From Ischnura elegans (taxonomy: Eukaryota; Arthropoda; Insecta; Odonata; Coenagrionidae): a stretch of 64,000 nucleotides of DNA. The notes under the pieces were generated by a model. It had not been told where the DNA came from and ran no database searches. It saw only the letters and a list, made by a program, of their open reading frames with translations. Below are positions 12,752 to 22,749 of this stretch, one piece after another. Numbering within the stretch: the first letter of the stretch is position 1; every line of letters starts with the position of its first letter. A program made the position numbers and the translations under genes. The stretch is taken from positions 1-64,000 of the forward strand of contig NC_060254.1 in assembly GCF_921293095.1 (NCBI RefSeq), given 5' to 3'.

Positions 12752-12778
12752 CCAGCGCCCTTATTATGTAACTGTGAG
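12752..12778 (+). repeat. Harbinger left terminal inverted repeat
   Basis: It pairs with 20636-20662 at 24 of 27 positions. Just inside, GTGATAG-type heptamers recur (about 12830-12900) and recur again inside the right end (about 20535-20610). Confidence 0.75.
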
Positions 12779-13291
12779 AAGGGTGAGAGCGATGTCGTTG
12801 CCAGGGGCAACGCGATTCCCACGACGGAAGGTGATAGCAGCGATTATGAAACCGTGATCGCACTTTTTATCACGCTGCGAGCGTCATCGGCCTATCACGC
12901 TCGAAACCGATGGTGACAAGCATATGCCGAAATAAAATCGAACAATAAATGCAATTATTTGCCAAAAATTATTGTTTATTTAATTTAATAATGCCTTATA
13001 ATCGAACAAAAACCAATAAAATTCATAATTATTTTTACTGGAGTGCTGTCTTGACTTAATTAGTTATCCACGTTGTTCAATTGTTATATGCGCATGGTGG
13101 TGAATTCGAAGAGGCAGTGTATTCGATTGTGCAGCTTTATTTTCACGCAGCAAATTGGACAGTAAGTACCGCTTCAGCAAATTCTCAGTTTCTTTTTGGA
13201 TTCTCTAATGATAGTATTTCCGTAAGCGAATAAATGCATTTCGTTCCCTTCCGCCGTCTCGCCTACTAATGGTTTAATTTTAAAGAGTAGA

Positions 13292-14863
13292 ATGGACGGG
13301 ATTTACTTTTTGCCTCTTCTGCTCCACGAATGGCAACGGAGACGGGAGAGAAATAGATTACGCTTAGAGCGACGAAGGATCCGGGTCGCCCATAATCCAT
13401 TTGAGTTGGAAGAGCGGCATTTTAAACGCCTCTTCAGAGTGTCCCGGGAGATAGCACAGGAGCTAATTGTGGGAATCAGTCCACGGCTGTTAAGAAGACG
13501 GTCCAGTGGCTTACCTGTTCATGTGCAGGTAATAACCTATAAGCTTCACTTTCAAGCAGAGGAAATTTGAATTCTGATAGAATTTGACTGATCACAATTT
13601 TCGGAAAATATATGTTAGGTACTGACAGCAATGAGATTCTTTGCCACTGGCTCTTACCAACGATGTGCCGCTCAGGATTTCCACCTTTCAATGGGACAGG
13701 CATCCGTGAGTAACTGCATCAGGAAAGTAAGCGAAGCAATCACTGAAATCCTCGCGCCTACATCATTTATATTTCCCAGAACATTTGAAGAGCGGCAGGC
13801 CATTAAGAACAGGTTAGTGATTTTCCTCTTGGTGGTGTGTATAACACGAAATAATTACACTAATTGAAACAATTGCATTTGGAGGCATTGACTTTATCCT
13901 CTAGGGTGGCTCTATTACCACTATCCTTCACTGTATTACATGGTTCTCTTCAATACTTAGGTTAATTAATTATTTTAACAAAATATATTTCAGATTCATG
14001 GAGGCTCGAGGATTTCCAGGTGTCATTGGGTGCATAGATTGTACGCACATTAGAATAGTGAAACCATCAGCAAGAGACGAGGCCTATTACAATCATCACT
14101 ATCGCTCCCATTCCCTTAATGTACAGGCATTAAGTTCCATGCCTTCATAATTGTCTGCCAAATATATTTCCTGTTGACCCATGGATCAATGATGACTGCT
14201 GTTTTTAATAATGGTGATATGTAATCAACAGATATGTGACGACCTGAGAATCTTGTCCCTGTCAGCAAGATTTCCGGGATCTGTACATGATCAATTCATA
14301 TGGAATACCAGCACAACCCGGGAAATAATGCAGGCGATGTATGATGAAGGGATAAGAAATACGTGGTTGTTGGGTGAGAATATTAAATCTTACCAATGCA
14401 TTAGTTACATTAACTCATGTTTAGCTCTAGATTAATATCACCTTGAAAATACAATGGACAAACAAATAAATTTTCATTTCAGGTGATTCAGGGTACCTAT
14501 GCCTTGCAGCCATATTTATTGACCCCCATTAGGCAGGCTGTCCCTAACTCCCCTGAAGAACGGTACACCACCTGCCACTGACAAAAACGGAACTGTGTGG
14601 AGCGTTTGTTCGGGGTATTAAAAAATACGTGGCGATGCTTACACAGGGAGAGAGTGCTCCATTACACCCCAGAAGCGGCTGCGAGAATCATTATCTCTTG
14701 TGCTGTCCTTCATAACCTTATGATAACTCACAGACAAGAATTACCTCCGCATGAGGATCAAGATATGGAATTCATAGAGGAAAGACAACCAATCGTGAAT
14801 GAGGATGAGTTTGCTTGGGAAAACGCCAGAAGATTGGTGATCCAGCAATTCTTCACATTTTGA
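13292..14863 (+). pseudogene. HARBI1-like: HARBI1-like Harbinger nuclease (DDE), broken
   Basis: The exons are approximately 13292-13528, 13619-13812, 13994-14126, 14214-14373 and 14483-14863. Most junctions show GT/AG. The protein carries an N-terminal helical region, a helix-turn-helix-like segment (ALRFFATGSYQR type, here starting VLTAMRFFATGSYQ), then [11 protein letters not shown] (first catalytic Asp), ARFPGSVHDQFIW (second Asp) and NCVERLFGVLKN (catalytic Glu) followed by LHNLMI. This is the order of DDE_Tnp_4 / HARBI1 nucleases, which cut and paste Harbinger elements. Lesions: a 1-nt frameshift near 14505, an in-frame TGA at about 14579, a GC instead of GT at the exon 3 donor and no AG before exon 4. 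ATG at 13292 begins the open frame and is the only sensible start. Confidence 0.85.
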
Positions 14864-17284
14864 ATTGCTGACAAATGAATGCTTCTCATCTACAAAAAGT
14901 CAACCATAATGTTTAGTTCTTACAATAATGTGAAATCCTTTTAATTTGTCAACGTGCCTTAGATTTTAGTTTTTTTCTTGCCATCAAGGAAACTTTCATT
15001 ATTTATGTGCTTTTTACCTTACCTCTGACAGCAGTTTCTTATTTAAATTGCTGATATTAAAGAACATATCTCAAAGGATGTTGCACCACAATTATGATCA
15101 TGTTAATCCACATGTAATGCTCCATAATCCAAAAACTAAATTATTGATATCTACTTATTGCCTGCAACCCATGCTAGATGTTCTCCACCTCATAAGATAC
15201 TTTAACAGTAGCAGTTAAACAATTTATATGACCTCTTATCTCCTAACAATGTCTTAGGATAAATCTGTGATTAATATTTACAGCTGGAAAAATTTGACTT
15301 TGCATTAAAGAAATGAACTAAATTTTATACTCACCTTGGTAGCCACAAAAACATTATCTTCAGCAAAATTTAATTGCCAATGAAGTGACATGAATTCAAG
15401 AGAAAAAGATATATCTTTAATTTAAAAAAATTCAAACATGTAAATGCATATATCAGAACCCTTTCACATATACAAATTTTGATATGGAAGTAAACAAATA
15501 AATACAACTAAAAACAAAGAAATGATATACATTATTAAATAAGGAAATTCATGCTGTCTCACTTGCTTGCTTTCAGCTGCAGCCCTCCTCTCCGCAGCAA
15601 CTGCCTGGCGTGCTAAGGATTGGGCAATGAGCTCCAGGGCATTAACTTTCCGAACCATTAGACTCTCTTTCTTTTTCTGAGGCAAAGTATAGTGGAAAAA
15701 AAGTATGATTATCTATGAGTGTCATATTTGAGGAAATAGAATTCGATTGATTGAACAGGTTAATGGCTCATTACCTCAAATGCCTTCATGTGGTCCAAAA
15801 TCATCGCTGTAACCCTGTGAAAGTCGCCTTAATTCTTTTCTGAGGAGATAAAATTTTAATTTACTATTTTACCCCATTTTTTGACCTCTTATTTTACAAT
15901 TACCAAGCAGTGCTGTCTCATTCAATTGACAAAAGCAAGAATTGATTAAATGTATACATTCTTGAATATATGTCACATTCAGTCCCAATTTTTAAAGGCA
16001 AATAATAAAATAAGAAATGAAATGGCACTCACGTTTGCCACTCCCCATATCCTCCTTCGGGAATAAATCTTCCACTATTATTTCCATCTAATTAAAAAGA
16101 AATTAGAGTTAAGCCTAAGCATATGAGAACAAAAAGTGTATTAATGTGATATCTATGGGAACATGAAAAATTATAGTTACATGCTGCAGTGCTTCTGGGG
16201 GATTTGATGGAGTCTCCTCATCATCTTGCTCCTGAAATAAGAGAGAAGAATACACCTCTAAGAATAGGCAATACCGATACATTACTTGATTTCCATGCCT
16301 GCAATATTTTACATATATATGCAATGTTTCACACTGCTTTCGTACCCACCCTGGTTGTCTCCCACTCCTCAGCAAATGAACTAGAAAAATTGGCTGCGGT
16401 GGATGGGGCTGAAGTTGAAGCAGCAGATGTAGAGGCAGTCTGTGAAAAAGGAAATAATGGGGAGGGTCAGGAGGAAAGAGAGCATTAGTAAGACTATAGC
16501 ATGTTAACATATTACTGCTGTCATCATGTAACTTAGCTTAATAATATATAATTTGATACTCACTGGAATACTCTCACAGAACTCAGGAATTGGCAAGCCA
16601 ACTGCTGATTCTGTGCCCACGACTGCGAGGCACTTCTCCTCCATCTCTGTTAGCAACTCTGCCACAGGCTTGTTGCCTGTCTCTCGACAGGCAGCATTGA
16701 CTCTTGCGGCTTTTGCTCTAACATTTCTTTTTAGGTCTCGCCAAGTCTGCTTATGACATTGTCTAATTAGTCTAAGAGGTAAATTATTTAAAAAAAGTTA
16801 TCTTTAATATCTTTGCATTACTAACCTTTTTCCACTGCTCAACTTCTTTAACACTAGGAGGACGGGAGTTTCGCGCTACCTAGAAGGACGGCTAGGGGTC
16901 ATTTGACCCCTAAAATGTATTTTGGAATAAAACGCCTAATTTTCAACCAATATTCCGTTTAATCGTATTTATTGTTGAATCAGTTCATTAAAAACACTAT
17001 TTAACATTATTAAATATTATTTCCATCGTCAAAAGTTAATAACAATTATTTTAAAGAATCATGAATTAAACCGTATATAGTAGTCGATTGCAAACCTAAT
17101 AATGAAAATACATACACTCAATACAAAAGTTGTGTTGCATGTTTAAACAATAGGGGTGTATTTGTATTAAAAGTTTTAAAACTTATTACTTCGTTGTAAA
17201 TCTCAGACAGACAGTATTTTTTCAGCGCTGTTTCCACAACATATTTTTTTTGCGCTGAATGCGTTCATTGGACGATTTATTCAT

Positions 17285-17350
17285 TTACATCTAAATCTAC
17301 ACACTAACCCGCAAGCCGCTTAAAAGCGTGTGGCAGGGGGTGTTAGGACA
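17285..17350 (-). repeat. possible diverged LINE tail in the piggyBac element
   Basis: On the minus strand it ends in GTAGATTTAGATGTAAATG after CCTGCCACACGCTTT-like sequence, reminiscent of the CCTGCCAAACACCCT...(GATGTA)n LINE tails. It is short and diverged. Confidence 0.35.
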
Positions 17351-17399
17351 CCAGCCATTTGTACATGAAAAGGAATTTGGAAAATGGAAAGGAATTGGT

Positions 17400-18130
17400 G
17401 CAATGATTCAATTTGATGGTATTTGGCACCTTTTTCTTTTTTGTGCCCGTGGAGATATGGCTGTTGGATTTGGAGACGTGTAAGTAAATTGATACATGCT
17501 ATCCATCATATCTACTCCCGTTTTGTTTTTATTATGAAATAGGATGGTCTCTGGAATTCTTTTATTCGTTTCGGAAATAGTGTCGTCTGAGATCATGTTG
17601 CTGAGTGAAAGTACATTATTGTTCTAGTTTGCCTGATTCTACGTAAGAGTATGGCCTAAGGTATTTTTGAACACTCGCGTTGAATGGATTACATGGCTAT
17701 TTTAGGGGTCATGGATATTTGTGCGTCACGCCTGTTTTTTCAGATTGTCCATGCAAGAGAAGTTTTCTATTTTCTTATCACTTCCTGCCGGCTGGATGGA
17801 TGGAAAATAATTGTTACAAGTTACATTTATTCCTGATTTCTTGTATGTTGAGGTCACTTTAGTAACTATTTATTTCCCCAACGCTTGATTTGATGGCCAA
17901 TCATCATCTTTGCCACAATATGGAAATTCATTTAGGCTGTATTTTCATTTCACATCTGTCAAAACCCAGTATTCGATTCCCAATTTGCCTGGTTTATTTG
18001 GAATTTACCTCATAAAAGGACAGCTGCATTTTGTTGGATAGAGCTGTGCATTAGCTATCACGCCAAAGTCGCCATCGGATTCACTATCTTGGACTTCGTC
18101 GCTTCCATAACACGCATACGTTGATGGATT
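17400..18130 (-). pseudogene. piggyBac transposase relic
   Basis: Minus-strand fragments in order: an acidic DSESDGDFG stretch (about 18090), IPNKPGKLGIEYWVLTDV then KYSLNEFPYCGKDD (about 18020-17900), TYKKSGINVTCNNYF (about 17860-17800), and PETILFHNKNKTGVDMMDSM (17560-17500) with a basic tail. These match the catalytic core of DDE_Tnp_1_7 (piggyBac) proteins, including the 'KxGVDxxD' block near the last catalytic Asp. Stop codons interrupt the frame, and the N-terminal half is missing between the acidic region and the core, so an internal deletion is likely. It is non-functional. Confidence 0.8.
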
Positions 18131-18914
18131 GGTCAGAATGTCCTTGAACTGATGTTTACGATTCACTTCCAGACTGATCTTCAATATTCCCTACACCTAT
18201 TTGAATCGCGACGATTCTCTTCTCTTGATATATTTCTCGACTTCTTACTTTCTTCCTCAACTCGCTACGGATAGGCATGCAAAAATATCTACAAACGAAA
18301 GCGCATAATGGTAGAGTCTTCTCTAATTGCATTGGAGGTATAGAGAGCTTGAGAGCATTAGAAATTGATACGAAAGGACAAAATTTTCAGAAGTAACGCT
18401 TATTGCCGTTCGAAAGGCAGGGACTCAACCGCCAACCGTATCCTGATTCGTATCTTCCAGGAACTTGCAGTAATGCTTCTTCTCCAATCTACGTGCGGAT
18501 TCCAAGGGTAAGATTTACAGTAGAATTTTACAGTCCACCCAATTCCTCCGCTCTCTCAGAAAGAGACAGGATTTTTCCCCAGGACGCAGCGTGCAGTCAA
18601 CCCGCCCCAAACCCCGACGGGGTCAGGCGGCACTAACGCTGAACACACGGCAAAGGGGCAAGGTCAAGTGACAGTGCCGTCAGGCCAGAAAAATGAAAGT
18701 TATTCGTAAACCCGATGAGTCGATATTGAAAATAATGTCTCTAAGAGCTCTGAATCTTGGACGACGGAAAACAATTCTTGGGATACGTGACGATTTTCCG
18801 GTGTGGGTAACATAATAATCATTGAACAATAAATAAAAAAAATTAAAATTTCATAATTACATGAATTTACGCAAATCAAGGATTGAAAAGGTTTTATTTC
18901 CCTTCGCTGCCCAA

Positions 18915-19050
18915 AAAATATCGAAAGATTGTGCACAACAAGTCGCTATGCCTAGGTTTTCGAATACAGATAGGAGCCCTTGGGATGAAACTGGCATTGA
19001 ACCGGGTACTTCCAGATTCAAAATGAAGCAAATCATCTGCCACACTAGCC
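18915..19050 (-). mobile_element. possible tRNA-derived SINE inside the piggyBac element
   Basis: On the minus strand a tRNA-like string contains an A-box-like TAGTGTGGCAGATGA and a B-box-like CCCGGTTCAATGCC at normal tRNA spacing. Boundaries and tail are not clear, and it may instead be part of the piggyBac internal sequence. Confidence 0.4.
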
Positions 19051-20635
19051 TCTAGCTGATTATATGATATACATGGCACTAAAGTGCCCACGGGCAAGAA
19101 AATAGCGCGAAAACCAGTTGTGGGTCAAATGACCCCTAGCCGTCCTAGGTATAACACGTCACAAAAATTTAAAACAAAACATTATTGTTGAATTTTCACT
19201 AATTTATCAAAATATAGAACAAAATGAACAAAGTCAAAAAGTTTCAAAATTTAAAAAAATATTTTAAGGAAAGAAAAATAAATTTGAATTCTGAAAATGG
19301 GTCAAATGACCCCTGCCGTCCTTCTAGTGTTAAACCCCCCAGCGCATTCAGCATCGCTGAGAGGGTCTGCCACTGGCGCTGAGTTTTTTCAAACCCGAGA
19401 GGTCCAGTAAACCTTCCAGCAGCAAAGCTGCTGTGGGTTGACATATAATCAACGAGCAGCTTCAATTGCCGTTCGTTAGCGCGCCCTACTCGGGCATTTT
19501 TCTTCCTGCAAATATAATAACAACGTAAATGTCATCTCATGACAAAACTATAACTTAAGTAAGAAAACAATTACCTTAAGATTTCCTAATTATAGCAATA
19601 AAGGGTACCTAATGTTAATAAATTAACCGAAAAAGTAATCATGATCATTTTCTTAATGCAAATTAAGGTAGAAAACTACAACCAATGCATCTAAATATCA
19701 TATGCTGCTGCATTGTTTACTTGTCGAACATATATGAAGGACTTGGTGCTTTCCCATTGAATTAAGTACTTAACATATTATCGACAAATATTTTTGACTA
19801 ATTAATAGACGCTAAATATCCTAAAAATCCCAAGAACATTTCACCTATCATTTACATATCGGCTCAATCACATTTAATAACATAGCTCATGTTACCATCG
19901 AGATATATCGCACCTTAACCTTCGCCAAAGAAGTTTAAAACAATTATTGATTTAGTAGCAGCTGATTTACACGTAATTAACTTCCTCCTTAAAAGTGTAA
20001 TCATGGAAGAAGTCTTCCATGATTCTATTCAAAACTGTTCAAGTGATTCAATGATAAATTTACACCGTAATATTCTATTTTGAATTATTTCATACATATC
20101 AAGCAACCATTGACCGCCAATTAACATACTATCAACGATGCATGATCGATGTAACTTCCACTTATAGTACTATTTCTTTAGAGACGCTCAGTAGTAAAAG
20201 GTTACATCAGACAATTTTATTTAATGATCGAATGGATGTCACACCCGCAGAAACTCCCAGGTGGCACGATAATATTATAAAAAGCACGTGAACACATCCG
20301 AGAAAACAATATTTAATTCATAAGATTAAAAACATGAATATTGTACTTACGCTTGCGGTGTATCCATTTCGATGTTATTCGTGATTGTGCTGTTCAAAAT
20401 ACCGCTACCAACACAAGGGTAGAAATGTGTCAAGGATTTTCATTGGCTCTTCAGATCTTCCACTGCTACCAACATCCAAAAGAGTAGCGATGAGAGGGGA
20501 ATTCGCATCTATGCGTGTGACGTCACACCACGACAGTGATAGCGGTGATAGCCTTCATGACGGTCCCTTACCTGATCGGGCGTTGACTGAAAACGTGATA
20601 GTAGACCATCATCGCCATCGCTCGCCGTCGTCGCT

Positions 20636-20662
20636 GTCACATTTACATAATCAGGGTGCTGG
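20636..20662 (-). repeat. Harbinger right terminal inverted repeat
   Basis: Reverse complement of the left end with three mismatches in 27. It lies about 30 bp upstream of a LINE 3' tail. Confidence 0.75.
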
Positions 20663-20689
20663 ATTAATCTGCTTACATTGTTTTTGATA

Positions 20690-20795
20690 CTATGGGGGTT
20701 ATTTATGACCGTGTGGTGTGCATGCCGAAATTCTGCTACATACTGCTGATTGATCACCCCCCGCCAAAAACCCTAGAGGTGGCTCGCAGAAGAAA
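20690..20795 (+). repeat. LINE 3' tail (copy C)
   Basis: It contains GTGTGGTGTGCATG, TGATTGATCACCCCC, GCCAAAAACCCTAGAGG and TGGCTCGCAG, matching the other LINE tails, but ends without a (GATGTA)n run. It begins just outside the right Harbinger TIR. Confidence 0.7.
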
Positions 20796-20994
20796 AAGAG
20801 CGTCGGGTACAATACCTACCTTAAAATCACATGTAACCTATCCATCCAATCGCGAGTATTTGGTTACAGTGGTTTGGAGCTTCGGTCGCGGATCCAGCGG
20901 ACTTATCTTTATTACACTGCGCTTAAGAGGCGACAAATTGAAAAGAAGGGTATTTTTTTGAAATTAAAAAAATATATATTATATACGAGTGATT

Positions 20995-21260
20995 TCGGAG
21001 AAGGGGTAACCTCGTGGATAGAGCACTTGACTGCTTACCAAAGGGTCAGAGTTAAATATCCCGGGTAAAGCATTTGGATGTTTCAAACCTGAGGATGAAT
21101 ATTTTCTAGTACGAGGTGGTCCTGGGTAAGGAAATACCATGGATGTGTAATATTCGCCCGCCTGTGGACGGTACGGGATAACTGCCTCTTTCCTATCTCT
21201 CTCGGAGAAAAGCTGCGTGCAGAGTCCTCGAGTTACGTGATTCTAGACGCAATAATGAGA
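20995..21260 (+). mobile_element. tRNA-derived SINE, degenerate
   Basis: The head has tRNA layout: an A-box-like TAACCTCGTGGATAGAGCA, an anticodon-arm-like CTTGACTGCTTACC, and a decayed B box AGAGTTAAATATCCC, followed by about 200 bp of non-tRNA body. The B box has drifted from GGTTCAAATCC, so it is likely inactive. The 3' limit is a guess. Confidence 0.6.
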
Positions 21261-22747
21261 TAACGAGGAAGTTGAGGCGAAGGCATTTTCTCAAAGAATT
21301 TGATTGTAAAATAATTTTCATTTGTATCCTCTTAATTAAAAAATATATAAGTTGATGCTTTGGGATATTTTAATGGTCCGCAATTACACTTGAAAATTCT
21401 TGTAAATCCTTATTCAACCGCAGAAATATCTTTGCCTACAATGAAAGACAGATTAATATAGTTTCCAAAGTTATAAATTCTATCATTTTATATTTACAAG
21501 TTAACATGCTAAATCGGGAATGAGATAAAGTATTTGTATAAGACATCCAACAGATTCACAAAGATAATTTAAATATGATCTCGAATAGCGTGCAATGTTG
21601 GATAAATCAATATTATTCACTATAATAGCAGAATATCAGATTCACCAATCTCCTCCATATTGCGCAGGCATAACTATAAAATATGTTCATATTTTTTGAA
21701 CATACAACCCGCCATCAATCGTGTCCGTCGTTCGTTTTGAAGCACCGCCTTCAAAATGCGTAATATAGCTAGCTCAAAAGTTAGTCTATCCATTCAGATA
21801 TGATGATTCATCCTTGCGGATATGACGATATTCCTCCGTTTCAATACATTTCCAACCAAAATCATTCAAATTAAAATGGCGTGGCAGAGGTGGGACATGG
21901 ACAGTGTTCGAATGAAACGTCGCATTGGAGGCATTACAATTCCATGCCTCGTGGATATTCGAGGCATTCCATCATTTAGTAATTACTGTAAGATGCCTAA
22001 TCAAATGGAAAAATTCGAATTGCAGTGTGAAACATTTCATAATCAGAAAAGAGTATTTAAGTATTTTAGAAAGGTCTGATATTTGCATAGTTTTATTTTT
22101 GTGATTATTTATCATTTTTTACAGCTTGATATTGCCATGGAGTTTTAAGTGTTGACCTAAAAGTGACTATAAGACATAACCATAAGATATATAAATTAAG
22201 AACACACAAAATACATTCATCAACCTAAAAAATTCGTTTTAGTATGTAAAGGCATGTAATAAAGTTAGTTGAATGATAGAGGAAAAGAACTGTGAAGTGG
22301 AACAGCCAAAATTTTATCAAAAAAGAAAAAAATCCAAATGAAAGTCATGATAACTATTCCTATCTAAAATTATTTTCTTTAACCCTCGATCGGAAAAATA
22401 TTTTACTGCTGATGTTATTTATTTAAAAAAAATTTTTCAGAGGAAGAGGATTATGGCGTATGAAACATTGAGAGGATAGGTATACGAGGGTAATGAGAGC
22501 TGGGTTTAATTCGAAAAGGAATCCATTGAGTCAAAGAAGTCCCAGGGGTCAATCACACAGTGATTCAACCGGAAGGGTGGTTTAGGTAGGTAAGCCAATC
22601 CTAGACTAAGCTAAAAGCGAGTGAATTTCATGTCATGGGTATGGGGAGTTAATTTCCCTGCGACCCCTCGCAGTTTGAGGGTATTGGTTAAGGGAGTACG
22701 AGCGCTTCAACCAGACATGGAACCCAAGACCCATCGGACTACTTAGC
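21261..22747. other. no gene recognised
   Basis: AT-rich sequence without a supported exon. The segment 22560-22740 has a tRNA-like feel but no convincing box pair. Confidence 0.35.
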
Positions 22748-22749
22748 TA

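Larger units (their letters stand above)
16852..19329. mobile_element. piggyBac-like element (2478 bp) with TTAA duplication
   Basis: The element is bounded by TTAA at 16848-16851 and 19330-19333. Its ends are inverted: the left begins CACTAGGAGGACGG and the right, complemented, begins CACTAGAAGGACGG. Subterminal copies of AGGGGTCATTTGACCCC-like sequence follow at about 16895-16911 on the left and about 19113-19147 and 19299-19320 on the right. TTAA target and CACTAG/CCCTAG-type ends are piggyBac hallmarks, and a piggyBac transposase relic lies inside. It sits in exon 2 of the Harbinger Myb/SANT gene, so it is the younger insertion. Confidence 0.88.
15560..20367 (-). pseudogene. Harbinger Myb/SANT-like accessory protein, interrupted
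   Basis: A spliced minus-strand gene. Exon 1 is 20351-20367 (ATG plus five codons, donor GTAAGT). Exon 2 starts at 19505 and reads KKNARVGRANERQLKLLVDY, then TGPLGFEKTQRQWQTLSAML-NALGG. It is then split by the piggyBac element and resumes at 16847-16826 as KEVEQWKK. Later exons are 16746-16564 (TWRDLKRNVRAKAARVNAAC, then ETGNKPVAELLTEMEEKCLAV), 16439-16350 (Ser/Thr/Ala-rich), about 16231-16179 (acidic), one near 16090-16033, about 15815-15771 and about 15676-15560 (LMVRKVNALELIAQSLARQA). This is the Myb/SANT-like trihelix (NAIF1/zeste-like) type paired with HARBI1 in such transposons. Reading frames on the two sides of the insertion differ by one base at a run of six C. The C-terminal end is uncertain. 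Confidence 0.8.
12752..20662. mobile_element. PIF/Harbinger DNA transposon (7.9 kb, nested)
   Basis: A HARBI1-like nuclease gene (+) and a divergently placed Myb/SANT gene (-) lie between terminal inverted repeats at 12752-12778 and 20636-20662. The TIRs match at 24 of 27 positions (CCAGC, CCCT, ATTATGTAA and TGTGA blocks). Two-gene organisation is the hallmark of PIF/Harbinger elements, where the Myb-like partner is needed for nuclear import and DNA binding of the nuclease. Without the 2.48-kb piggyBac insertion the element would be about 5.4 kb. I could not identify the usual 3-bp target duplication, so the outer boundary may be off by a few bases. Both genes carry lesions, so it is probably dead. 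Confidence 0.75.

Noticed and set aside
22560-22740. tRNA-like SINE candidate
   Set aside because: GGTTAAGGGAGTACG and GGAACCCAAG look tRNA-like, but the A/B box order and spacing do not fit on either strand.
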